Shown: positions 1-7,817 of the stretch, one piece after another
Numbering within the stretch: the stretch's first letter is position 1
How the letters are laid out: every line of letters starts with the position of its first letter
Translations under genes and position numbers: made by a program
Notes under the pieces: generated by a model
What the model was told of the DNA's origin: nothing
Database searches by the model: none
Seen by the model: the letters and a program-made list of their open reading frames with translations, nothing else
NCBI GenBank assembly: GCA_900540405.1
Contig: UQFW01000016.1
Location: 1 to 24,538 of the forward strand
DNA from: Candidatus Avelusimicrobium faecicola
GTDB taxonomy: Bacteria > Elusimicrobiota > Elusimicrobia > Elusimicrobiales > Elusimicrobiaceae
Direction of reading: 5' to 3'
DNA length: 24,538 nt

Positions 1-1
1 C

Positions 2-3000
2 ACCTTAAACGCGGCGAACATTGCCAATAACTTGAGCGACTCCCGCGCCCAAGCCGCCCATTATGCGGTGACGACGGCGGCGCCGCGCACTTGGTGGCAA
101 CGCTTATTGGGGGCCAAAGCGGCCAATTTACATTTTAATAATCCCAACGCGCAAGCCGGCGGTGCGGAAGTTTCCGGGGAAATGTCGGATGCGGAGTTAG
201 GGGCGGATACGGAACACGGTTTCAAAATGACCTATGTGGATGAATCCGGCACCGAACAAACCTTGCCCGTAAACGTAAAAATAGAAAAAGGATTCAAAAC
301 GGCCGGGTATAACCGCATTACGTTCACCCAATCTAATGTGGCGGAATTGCGCAATCAGGCTCAAACTCCCAAAACGATGGCGCATTTCTTTATGAAACTG
401 AAAGCCGGGGAATTGCCGCGCCTGGTGGAAGCCGCCCAGCGGGAAAACATCCAACTGAAAATTAAGTTGGAATCTTCCCCCAATGTGGCGCATAAAACGG
501 TAGACGCGCAACTTTATGCCCAGAACGGGGCCATGTTGCCGGTAATTGTGGAAATGCCTGCCAGCTTGCTTAAAAAAGGCTCCCGCCTGGTAATGACCGA
601 CGACGGCCGTTTGGGAATGTTGGACGCGCAAGCCCTGCTGGCGCAGGATGCTTCCGGCCGGTTGGAAATGGCCAGCCCGCTCCATTCGCACTTACACTTT
701 TTAAGCAATTACTATGTGCGTATGCCCAAACACCAAATTGGCAACTGGGTTAAATTATTCAAAAATGCCCAACAGTATTTTGATATTTCCGTTTTGCCTA
801 CGCAAAACAAAGCGCAGTTGGTGGTGCGGGACGTTTCTTTAACCAACGTCAGCTTGGGTAAAACCATGGCGCCTATTGCCAAAAAGCAGTTGGGTATGTC
901 GGTAGACAACGCCACTACGCTGATGTTTATTATTAACTATATTTTGCCGGGGTTGGCTTCTTTAATTAACCCGGTGCTTAAAAAATACGGCGAAAAGAAA
1001 CTGCTGACTATTTCTTTGGGAATGTCCGCCCTGGCCGGGGCCTTGGCTACGGCGGCCGGATTCTACGGGTTTGTGGAAAACCTGGATGTCAGCAATTTTG
1101 ACCGCGTGCTGTTTGTGTCCGGGCTCGTGTTGATGAGCGCCTCCAGCATTTTGAAACAGCTGGTGTGCAATATGTTAATCCGCGCTAACCGCGGGGAAGT
1201 GACCGTCAATGCGCCCAAAAAAGCGGCGCCGTCCGCGGCGGAAATTAAAGCGGCGGCGGAAGCGGATTTGAAAGACTTAACCCGCCGTATGAAAGAATTT
1301 TTCACGAAGCCTTCGGACGTAAACTTGAAAGACGTGGTACTGTATAACTTGAGCTTCGTGTTCAAAAACGTGGGCACGCTTGCGTTTTTGGCCTCCCCGT
1401 ATGCGATTAACTGGGTGGTGGAACAGGTCAGCGGAGTTAATTTAGGGTTGGACTATTCCGTCAGCTTCCCCATTTACGCTTTATATAGCACTTGGGTCAC
1501 CTACCGCGTGATGCGTTCCAATTTGCGGGATGCGTATTCCGCCAAAAACTTGGAACAAAGCCAACGCGCCGTATTGAACCATGTGGAAAAAGCCGCGCAA
1601 GCGTTGGAAGAATTGTTCAAATTGGACCCGTCTTCCGCCAAGTTTACGGCTAAGGCCGAAGAAGTGACCCGCAAAATTAAAGAAAGTTTGGACGATTTGA
1701 CGTTGGCTCAAGTAAAGTTGGACAGCAAAGTAAAGAGCAAAGAAGCGTTTGCCGCCAATAAAGCGCAAGCCCTGGCCGATTTGGAAAAAGCCTTATCCGC
1801 CAGCGGTGCGCTGAATAAAGAGCAAGTAAACCAAATTATGGCGCAAGTGAACAAGGACTTTACCCACTTGGGCAAGAGCTTTGCAAGCTGGTGGAAAGTG
1901 CTGAAAGAAGCCAAAGGCGTAAAGGCGTTATCTTTGGCTATGACGTTAGCCACGGTACACGAGTTCATTTTATCCAGCTCGTTTGCGGCCAGCATTAATG
2001 CGTTGGTGCCGGACGGCGCTTATGCGAACTTCCTGGTGGCGCTGTGCTTGTATGTGCCGTTTATCGCCGGCCGCTTGGGCGGCAACGTGATAGGCAAACG
2101 CATCAGCTCCGGCAGTATGTACATTTTATGCTCCGCGTTATCGGCTATCGGTACGGCTATGATGATTGCCAACGTGGGCAACCTGGCTCCTACCATGGTG
2201 GGTGCTATTATAGCCAGTTTGGGCGTGGGGAACTTCTTTACCCAAATGTATGATTATATTATGCAGAAACACCCCAAACTCCAACGTGAAATCTCCGTCA
2301 TCTTGGCCCTTACCATGGCTATTGCGGGTTTGGCTACGTTGCCGGCTTCGTACTTAACGTCCATTACCAAAAACCTGGACTTAATTTACGCCGGCGTGTG
2401 TTTAGGGTTGTCTTTAGTCCTTACCCCGGGTATGATGAAAGATTCCACCTTGTTTAAGTTCGTTAATACCCAGGTTAAAAAGCTGTTTGGCAAAAATGCC
2501 AAAGCGGCCAAGACTACCAAAAAAGACAAACATAAAGGGGACGGGCCGGCAGGCGGGGCCGCCGCAAAAAGTAAAGCGGCCCCCGGCAAAGCGGCCGCCC
2601 CTAAAACGGATGAGCCCGAAACTTTATCCCAAGTATTCATAAAAAATAAGCGAGGCGATATAATCGCCTCGCTGCAAGTTCCGGTATCCCAGGCCGGATT
2701 TCAACTAAAACCTCTGCAAGAGGTTTTTATTTTGCCCAGCGGAGAAATGATTTTGCGCGAATACCGGGAAAGCGCTTCCCAAAAAAAAGACACGCATAAT
2801 TATACGCAAGTGGTGGTGCGTGATGACATAAAGCTGTACCGCTCCATGGGTAAAATAAAAGCCTCTGCGTTAAATCTTAAAAAAATAGGGGAAGGGCTTT
2901 TACTGGCTAACAGCAAAATTTGGCCCATGTTTCTAATGTATGTTTTATTGGGCATGAACAACGTATCCACCATTGTTGCTAACTTTGCCGAGGACCCTTT

Positions 3001-4264
3001 CCACATGAGCAAGTTTGAAATGTTTTTGCTCGGCAATATGGGCACGCTGGCGGTGGGGTTGTTTTCTTTGCCGATTGGTATTTTGCAGGGTAAATTCAGC
3101 CGCCGGATGATGTCCAATATCGGTATGCTTTCCATGATTACCGCCTTTGCGGTGCCGTGGCTCGCCGGACTAAACGGCACGTTGGGGGAAGCAACGGATT
3201 TGAAACGTGCCGCCTTAATGGCCAGTTTTGTACTCTTGGGCATTGGCGGGGCGTTTTTGGACGTGTCCTTAAAACCCACGGTGTTGGCTATATCCAAAAA
3301 AGGCAATTACCAGCGTAATGTGGGCACGCTGGCGGTATTTAAGCAGGTGTTCGGCAACTCCATGAACTATTTACTCCCACCGTTGTTTTTGTGCGTGGCG
3401 GGGGCGGATTGGAGCGCGTTTTTCCCGGTATATATGGCGGGCAGTGTGGCGGCGTTTATGCTGTATAATAAATTCCGTATGAAAGAACAAACGCTGGATT
3501 TGGTGGCGCAGGCCAAAAAGAAATACAAAGTAAGTTTTAAGAGCATTTGGAATGTTTTTACCGGGAAAAATAAAAAATCCCAACTGGTGCGCAAAAGCGT
3601 ATATGCCAACATTTTGCATGGGGCCAATATCGGCACGCTGGCGCTGTTTGTAAACAGTTTAATGAAAGAACACTTTGCGGACCCGTCCGCTATGTGGAGC
3701 CTGCCTTTCGGGCTGACGCTGGATTCGGATGCGTGGGTGTTGCCTTCTTTTGTGCTGTTTACCTTGCCGATTATTTTCGGCCGGATGGCGGGTACGGCAC
3801 TTGGTAGCGGTTTCCACTTGGGGGGCAAGCGCTTTGAGCCGCTCAACCCGGGCACGTTATTGCAAGCCAGTGCGTGGGTAAGTTTGTTGGGGGTTTTGCT
3901 GATTAATATGCCCAGTTGGCCCGCGCAGGAATTGGGGGCGGTGTTGGCGGCGTTGGGGCTGACGAACTTTGCCCCGATTTTAACGGCGTTCCCGACGGAT
4001 AAAACCCGCGACGTTTCTGACGAGGTTTCCGCCCTGTTGTCTTTTTCGTCCGTGTTCAGCGCGGCGTTTGTGGTCACGTTTGGGCTGCTATTGGATTTGT
4101 TGGGCTCTTGGAATGCCCTTGCGTTTGGGTTGCTGGGCGCGTTTTTTGCCTATTTAATCCACTTTGGCGGGGAAATCCGCCACGGCAAGTTTGACGACCT
4201 GCGCGACCCGCACGGCAATACGGCGGAAGAAGCAGAAGAATACGAAGACCCGCTGACGGAGTAG
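2..4264 (+). CDS. Giant tandem MFS-like membrane protein, 5' end outside window
   Basis: The frame is open from base 2 with no stop, so the start lies upstream; a TTG at 32 is in frame but is not a credible start. About 1420 residues are visible. Counting from that TTG: a soluble N-terminal region (about 1-285); a first set of hydrophobic helices (about 290-490); a charged coiled-coil-like insertion (about 497-630); more helices (about 633-805); a Lys/Ala/Pro-rich linker (about 815-868); a small soluble segment (870-955); and a second full set of helices (about 963-1385) with an acidic tail. Helix spacing and short basic cytoplasmic loops resemble the major facilitator superfamily, apparently two copies in one chain with a coiled coil between the halves of the first. 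Canonical MFS transporters are about 400-600 residues. Substrate unknown; a non-transport role is possible. It ends at a bidirectional terminator facing the sulP operon. The membrane architecture is clear; the MFS assignment is moderate. Confidence 0.7.
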   Translation, partial: TLNAANIANNLSDSRAQAAHYAVTTAAPRTWWQRLLGAKAANLHFNNPNAQAGGAEVSGEMSDAELGADTEHGFKMTYVDESGTEQTLPVNVKIEKGFKTAGYNRITFTQSNVAELRNQAQTPKTMAHFFMKLKAGELPRLVEAAQRENIQLKIKLESSPNVAHKTVDAQLYAQNGAMLPVIVEMPASLLKKGSRLVMTDDGRLGMLDAQALLAQDASGRLEMASPLHSHLHFLSNYYVRMPKHQIGNWVKLFKNAQQYFDISVLPTQNKAQLVVRDVSLTNVSLGKTMAPIAKKQLGMSVDNATTLMFIINYILPGLASLINPVLKKYGEKKLLTISLGMSALAGALATAAGFYGFVENLDVSNFDRVLFVSGLVLMSASSILKQLVCNMLIRANRGEVTVNAPKKAAPSAAEIKAAAEADLKDLTRRMKEFFTKPSDVNLKDVVLYNLSFVFKNVGTLAFLASPYAINWVVEQVSGVNLGLDYSVSFPIYALYSTWVTYRVMRSNLRDAYSAKNLEQSQRAVLNHVEKAAQALEELFKLDPSSAKFTAKAEEVTRKIKESLDDLTLAQVKLDSKVKSKEAFAANKAQALADLEKALSASGALNKEQVNQIMAQVNKDFTHLGKSFASWWKVLKEAKGVKALSLAMTLATVHEFILSSSFAASINALVPDGAYANFLVALCLYVPFIAGRLGGNVIGKRISSGSMYILCSALSAIGTAMMIANVGNLAPTMVGAIIASLGVGNFFTQMYDYIMQKHPKLQREISVILALTMAIAGLATLPASYLTSITKNLDLIYAGVCLGLSLVLTPGMMKDSTLFKFVNTQVKKLFGKNAKAAKTTKKDKHKGDGPAGGAAAKSKAAPGKAAAPKTDEPETLSQVFIKNKRGDIIASLQVPVSQAGFQLKPLQEVFILPSGEMILREYRESASQKKDTHNYTQVVVRDDIKLYRSMGKIKASALNLKKIGEGLLLANSKIWPMFLMYVLLGMNNVSTIVANFAEDPFHMSKFEMFLLGNMGTLAVGLFSLPIGILQGKFSRRMMSNIGMLSMITAFAVPWLAGLNGTLGEATDLKRAALMASFVLLGIGGAFLDVSLKPTVLAISKKGNYQRNVGTLAVFKQVFGNSMNYLLPPLFLCVAGADWSAFFPVYMAGSVAAFMLYNKFRMKEQTLDLVAQAKKKYKVSFKSIWNVFTGKNKKSQLVRKSVYANILHGANIGTLALFVNSLMKEHFADPSAMWSLPFGLTLDSDAWVLPSFVLFTLPIIFGRMAGTALGSGFHLGGKRFEPLNPGTLLQASAWVSLLGVLLINMPSWPAQELGAVLAALGLTNFAPILTAFPTDKTRDVSDEVSALLSFSSVFSAAFVVTFGLLLDLLGSWNALAFGLLGAFFAYLIHFGGEIRHGKFDDLRDPHGNTAEEAEEYEDPLTE
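2639..2672 (-). terminator. Terminator-like hairpin inside the MFS-like gene, facing minus
   Basis: Perfect 10-bp inverted repeat (GCGAGGCGAT at 2650-2659, ATCGCCTCGC at 2663-2672) with a 3-base loop. Read on the minus strand it is followed after 3 bases by six T and ATG, the same T-run context as the real minus-strand terminators at 18233 and 20633. It lies wholly inside the coding frame. Structure is certain; function is inferred. Confidence 0.45.
2707..2733 (+). terminator. Terminator-like hairpin inside the MFS-like gene, facing plus
   Basis: Perfect 9-bp stem AAAACCTCT (2707-2715) and AGAGGTTTT (2719-2727) with a 3-base loop, continuing into a T-rich run to 2733. The shape is that of an intrinsic terminator in the sense direction of the gene that contains it. 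The low-GC stem may make it weak, and translating ribosomes would mask it. Confidence 0.4.
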
Positions 4265-4280
4265 CCGGAAAACCTTTATC

Positions 4281-4314
4281 AAAAAAAGCCCCGGGCAATT
4301 TACCCGGGGTTTTT
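4281..4314. terminator. Bidirectional terminator between convergent genes
   Basis: Stem CCCCGGG (4289-4295) and CCCGGGG (4303-4309) with a 7-base loop. Seven A precede it and five T follow it, so it can end the plus-strand MFS-like transcript and the minus-strand transcript that finishes with the sulP gene at 4340. Confidence 0.85.
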
Positions 4315-4339
4315 CGTTTCATTATGAGCGGCAGAACAG

Positions 4340-6016
4340 TTATTCCGCAATAGAATGGCGGTCTTTTACAATGGATTCCGCCCGCATTAAGGAATGGTCA
4401 ATGTTGCGGCAGAGGTGGTCTTCCCCTAACAGTTTAATGAAACCGTACTGTTCCAAGGTTTTGCGCACATGCTTTTGTACATGGGATAAAATCAGCTGTA
4501 CGCCGTCATCTTTACAGCGGTTGTAAATACGCTCTAAAGCGTGGTAGCCGGTGGCATCTATGGCCGGCACACTGCGCATACGCAAAATAAGCACTTTGCA
4601 ATTTTTGTGGTGTTCCAGCGTTTCCACAAACTGCGTAGCCGCCCCAAAAAAGAATGGGCCGTTAATTTCGTACACGCTGACGTGTTTGGCAATTACTTTG
4701 GTGTCAATGTCGTCTTTGCGGCGCACTTCGTCCATAATATCGTCATCCGTATTGGTAATTTGGTACACGTCCGCCATGCGTTTCATAAAAAGCACCGCCG
4801 CCAACACCAGGCCAAATTCTATGGCAATTACCAAGTCAAACACCACGGTCAGCGTGAAAGTGGCCAGCAAAATCAGCACGTCCCCCAGCGGAGCCTTAAA
4901 TAACGCCTTAAAACTGCGCCAGTCGCTCATGCGGTAGGAAACCAAAAACAAAATAGCCGCCAAACTGGTCATGGGAATACGCCCAATCCACCGCATGAGG
5001 CACAACATCATTAAAAACAAAAATACGGCGTGCGCCATACCGGCAACCGGGGTGCGGCCGCCGTTTTCTATATTAGCGGCGGTTCGGGCAATCGCGCCGG
5101 TGGCGGGCAGGCCGCCAAACAGGCCGGAAGCCACGTTGGCAATCCCGGTGGCTACCAATTCCATATTGGAGCGGTGGCGTTTGCCAATCATACCGTCCGC
5201 CACTACGGCGGAAAGCAAACTTTCAATGCCCGCTAACAGGGCAATCGTCAGGGCCGGGCGCATTAAATTTTGGATGGTATCCCAGCTGACGGCGCCCGGC
5301 AGGTGCGGCATAACCAGCGTGCTGTCCACCGCGCCGAACGTGCTGGTAATGGTGGGCACGTTCATCCCCGTCACGCTCACCAATACGGCGGTAATTAACA
5401 AGGCCGCCAGAGAACCCGGAAACGCCTTCCATTTTTTAGGCCAAAAAAGAATAATCGCCAGGGTCAGTAGCCCCACCGCCAGGGCCGCCCAGTTGATTTG
5501 CCCCAAACTGTGGAAATACAAACCCCATTTGGCAAAAAAGCCGGAGGGAATGTCGGTAAGTCCCAGCCCCAAAAAATCGTTAATTTGGGTAGAAAAAAGC
5601 ACCACGGCAATCCCGCTGGTAAATCCGGTTGTCACGGGGTAGGGAATGAACTTAATAAAACTGCCGAATTTGCACACCCCCATAAAAATTAAAAAAATCC
5701 CCGCCATAATGGTAGCGGTCAACAGCCCGGCCAAGCCGTATTGTTGGATAATGCCGTATACAATCACTACAAACGCGCCCGTAGGCCCGCCGATTTGCAC
5801 GCGGCTCCCCCCAAAAAGGGAGATAATAAACCCGGCCACAATGGCCGTAATTAAGCCTTTTTCCGGTGTCACGCCGGAGGCAATCGCTAATGCGATAGAA
5901 AGCGGCAGGGCGATACACGCCACCACCAGGCCGGCGCTTAAATCTTTTAAGACGCGGCGGGAGGAAAACTCCTCCGGACGGTTTTTAATCAGGGTGAGTA
6001 ATTTGGGTCTTAACAT
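4340..6016 (-). CDS. SulP/SLC26 family anion transporter with STAS domain
   Basis: 558 residues, normal for bacterial SulP proteins. The N-terminal two thirds is a chain of membrane helices carrying the family signature around residues 26-82 (ALPLSIALAIASGVTPEKGL, then QIGGPTGAF). A cytoplasmic STAS domain follows from about residue 442, with the DATG loop typical of bacterial STAS folds. The family moves sulfate, bicarbonate, C4-dicarboxylates or other anions, and sequence alone does not settle which. The ATG starts 7 bases after the stop of the PHP gene and has no clear Shine-Dalgarno, so translation probably depends on coupling to that gene. It is last in the NifU-PHP-SulP operon and ends at the bidirectional terminator at 4281-4314. 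No defect is seen. Confidence 0.9.
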   Translation of the reverse strand: MLRPKLLTLIKNRPEEFSSRRVLKDLSAGLVVACIALPLSIALAIASGVTPEKGLITAIVAGFIISLFGGSRVQIGGPTGAFVVIVYGIIQQYGLAGLLTATIMAGIFLIFMGVCKFGSFIKFIPYPVTTGFTSGIAVVLFSTQINDFLGLGLTDIPSGFFAKWGLYFHSLGQINWAALAVGLLTLAIILFWPKKWKAFPGSLAALLITAVLVSVTGMNVPTITSTFGAVDSTLVMPHLPGAVSWDTIQNLMRPALTIALLAGIESLLSAVVADGMIGKRHRSNMELVATGIANVASGLFGGLPATGAIARTAANIENGGRTPVAGMAHAVFLFLMMLCLMRWIGRIPMTSLAAILFLVSYRMSDWRSFKALFKAPLGDVLILLATFTLTVVFDLVIAIEFGLVLAAVLFMKRMADVYQITNTDDDIMDEVRRKDDIDTKVIAKHVSVYEINGPFFFGAATQFVETLEHHKNCKVLILRMRSVPAIDATGYHALERIYNRCKDDGVQLILSHVQKHVRKTLEQYGFIKLLGEDHLCRNIDHSLMRAESIVKDRHSIAE

Positions 6017-6023
6017 TTTATTT

Positions 6024-6839
6024 TTAACGTTTTAATAACTTGCTGAGGAGCCGGTCATAATACGGTTGCGGCACCGGCATACCCGGGGTGGAATTGCGCC
6101 CGCTGTGGGGGCCGTGATAGTCGGACCCGGCAGTGGCAAACAAATCATACTTGCGGGCAATTTTTAACAGCTCTTGTTTTAGGGTGTATGTATGGGCGGG
6201 ATAAAAAACTTCCAATCCGTCCAAACCTGCTTCTTTCCAGGCGGGAAAGTTCCACACGGCTTGCGTAAGGCCGGGGTGGGCAATAACGGCCAGGCCGCCC
6301 GCGGCTTTAATGGCGCGGATGGCTTCCGCCACGCTGACTCCTGCCGAGGGCACATAACCCGGTTGCCCAGGCACCAACCAGCGGCGGAATCCTTCCTGGC
6401 GGGAGGGTACGATGCCTTTTTGTTTGAGGGCATCCGCCACATGGGCGCGGGAAACCGTATTGGGCGCGCGGGAAAATACATCTTCCGGCGTAAGGTTCAA
6501 ACCGGCGGCTTGCAGTTGGGCAATAATTTTTTTAATGCGTTCTACCCGCACTTGGCGGTTGTGGGCCAGAAATGCGGCAAACTGCGGGTCGTGAATGTTT
6601 ACATTCAAACCTAAAAAATGCAGGTGGTCGTGTTCCCGGGTGCTTATTTCCACGGCGGGAACAAAGGGGATATGGCGGGCTTCACATTCTTGTTGGGCTT
6701 GCAAAACGCCGTCCACGGTGTCGTGGTCGGCCAAGGCAAAAATGCCTACACCCGTTTTTTGGGCGGCAATAACCACTTCGCGCGGGGAAGACGTCCCGTC
6801 CGAAAAAACAGAATGGGTGTGTAAGTCCGCCTTAGGCAT
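6024..6839 (-). CDS. PHP-domain phosphoesterase, RNase AM/YciV (TrpH) type
   Basis: 271 residues, a single PHP domain. Metal-binding motifs are all present: DLHTHS with H7 and H9, the ADHD motif (38-40), E64 in AVEIS, H133, H188 in IAHPG, and D240/H242 in GSDYHG. This pattern is typical of the YciV/TrpH family. Characterised members are 5'-3' exonucleases trimming rRNA and small RNA 5' ends (E. coli RNase AM) or 3',5'-bisphosphonucleotide phosphatases. The protein should be cytosolic with a multi-metal centre. Its ATG overlaps the TAA stop of the NifU gene by one base (TAATG), implying translational coupling, and sulP follows 7 bases downstream. The domain is certain; the exact substrate is not. 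Confidence 0.88.
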   Translation of the reverse strand: MPKADLHTHSVFSDGTSSPREVVIAAQKTGVGIFALADHDTVDGVLQAQQECEARHIPFVPAVEISTREHDHLHFLGLNVNIHDPQFAAFLAHNRQVRVERIKKIIAQLQAAGLNLTPEDVFSRAPNTVSRAHVADALKQKGIVPSRQEGFRRWLVPGQPGYVPSAGVSVAEAIRAIKAAGGLAVIAHPGLTQAVWNFPAWKEAGLDGLEVFYPAHTYTLKQELLKIARKYDLFATAGSDYHGPHSGRNSTPGMPVPQPYYDRLLSKLLKR

Positions 6840-7063
6840 TAAACGCGTTCCACCGCCGTCACGCCGGGCACTTCCGCTTTAATTTTGCGTTCCACCACGG
6901 CTTGCAGGGTCATTTGCGCGTGCGGGCAACCGCCGCAGCGGCCCCGTAAACCTACGGTGACGATACCGGTTTTTTCATCAACGCCAATCAGTTGGATGTC
7001 ACCGCCGTCGGATTGCAAAATAGGGCGGATTTCTTCAATTACTTTTTCCACTTGTTCTTTCAT
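6839..7063 (-). CDS. NifU C-terminal domain Fe-S scaffold protein
   Basis: 74 residues, made almost entirely of the NifU C-terminal (Nfu) domain. It has the SDGGDIQL motif near residue 18 and the cluster-binding CxxC at C43 and C46 (GRCGGCPHAQMT). Stand-alone Nfu proteins bind a bridged 4Fe-4S cluster and pass it to client enzymes. Radical-SAM HemW, encoded elsewhere in this window, is one possible client. It is the first gene of a minus-strand operon. A GGAG ribosome site lies a few bases before the ATG, and a TATAAT -10 lies at 7093-7098. Short length is normal for this form. Confidence 0.92.
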   Translation of the reverse strand: MKEQVEKVIEEIRPILQSDGGDIQLIGVDEKTGIVTVGLRGRCGGCPHAQMTLQAVVERKIKAEVPGVTAVERV

Positions 7064-7092
7064 TTTTAACTCCGTTATAAAAGGTATTCTTT

Positions 7093-7106
7093 ATTATAGC
7101 TTTTTT
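7093..7106 (-). promoter_or_regulatory. Promoter -10 for the nifU-PHP-sulP operon
   Basis: On the minus strand an A-tract runs into AGCTATAAT, with the TATAAT at 7098-7093, about 30 bases before the NifU start. No good -35 is visible, so the A-tract or an activator may compensate. The same A-tract plus GCTATAAT arrangement precedes the threonine aldolase gene. Confidence 0.6.
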
Positions 7107-7135
7107 GGCCCCGGTGCGCGGAAATGCGTAAAAAT

Positions 7136-7166
7136 TTGCAAAAATACCGGCAATATTTGCTATACT
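7136..7166 (+). promoter_or_regulatory. Promoter of the SH3-domain exported protein
   Basis: TTGCAA at 7136-7141 and TATACT at 7161-7166, with a 19-bp spacer and a TGC just before the -10 (extended -10). It is divergent from the nifU promoter 40-70 bases away. The transcript leader would be about 50 bases. Confidence 0.6.
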
Positions 7167-7224
7167 TTGAGTGTAGCAGACTAAATTTTGCTTGTGATAT
7201 GGAATGCTTTATTGAGGAGAGAAC

Positions 7225-7692
7225 ATGAAAAAAATTGTATCCATATTCGTCTTGTTTTTACTGGTAAGCGCACCCGCTTTTGCGCAAAAATACGCTAGCG
7301 TAAAAGCTAAAAGGGCCAACATCCGCACCTGCGCGGGCACCAAATGTGCCATTAAATGGTATGCGTGGAAATACACCCCCGTTATTATGGTAAAAACCAA
7401 CGAAACGAAAGACTGGGTGTTAGTAAAAGATTTTGAAGGTTTTAACGGTTGGATTTCGGCCGACTTGCTGAGCCCTGCCGGCTCTATGGCGGCTAAAGTG
7501 GATTTGAACGTACGCAAGGGCCCCGGTGCCAGCAGTGAAGTGGTCTGCACCGTTGAAAAAGGCTATCCGTTCAAATATATTTCCAAAAAAGGCGCTTGGG
7601 TTCAAGTGCAGGATGACCCCGCCAAAAAAGCCGAAGGCGTTTGCAAAGGCTGGGTGTATGCCAAAAACCTGTGGGGCTTTTTTAAGCAATAA
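7225..7692 (+). CDS. Exported protein with two bacterial SH3 domains
   Basis: 155 residues. The signal peptide has a likely cleavage after AFA at residue 20. Two SH3b-like repeats follow, about 22-85 and 88-152, each with an N-[IV]-R segment (ANIRTCAGT, LNVRKGPG) and a GW[IV] near the end, the hallmark of SH3_3 domains. Four cysteines (36, 41, 108, 140) could form disulfides outside the cytoplasm. Such domains usually bind cell-wall peptide or mediate protein contacts in the periplasm, and no catalytic domain is attached. A strong ribosome site (GAGGAGA) sits about 5 bases before the ATG. Single gene with its own promoter; the partner is unknown. Confidence 0.85.
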   Translation: MKKIVSIFVLFLLVSAPAFAQKYASVKAKRANIRTCAGTKCAIKWYAWKYTPVIMVKTNETKDWVLVKDFEGFNGWISADLLSPAGSMAAKVDLNVRKGPGASSEVVCTVEKGYPFKYISKKGAWVQVQDDPAKKAEGVCKGWVYAKNLWGFFKQ

Positions 7693-7701
7693 TAAAAAAC
7701 A

Positions 7702-7745
7702 CCCCGGCGCGGGGCAACCGGCTTGATTTTTTAGGTTTGCCCGCG
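7702..7745 (+). terminator. Possible terminator after the SH3 gene
   Basis: CCCCG/CGGGG with a 3-base loop at 7702-7714. In addition a near-palindrome pairs CGCGGGGCAACC (7708-7719) with GGTTTGCCCGCG (7734-7745), leaving a T6 tract inside the loop. Neither is a textbook terminator with a distal T-run, so the call is weak. Confidence 0.35.
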
Positions 7746-7781
7746 TAAACTATTAGTAAATATTTCTGGGCCGCTTACTGC

Positions 7782-7811
7782 TTGCAGGGGCGGCCTTAAA
7801 AAGGGTAGAAT
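7782..7811 (+). promoter_or_regulatory. Promoter of the CcmI-like exported protein
   Basis: TTGCAG (7782-7787), 18-bp spacer, TAGAAT (7806-7811). The predicted transcription start, 6-7 bases after the -10, falls on or next to the ATG at 7818, suggesting a leaderless message. Confidence 0.55.
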
Positions 7812-7817
7812 ATTTGT

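Noticed and set aside
3367..4077. 236-codon minus-strand frame inside the MFS-like gene
   Set aside because: Shadow of the coding strand: composition follows the sense codons, no ribosome site and no recognisable domain.
4971..5642. 223-codon plus-strand frame inside the sulP gene
   Set aside because: Antisense shadow; sulP motifs on the other strand are complete.
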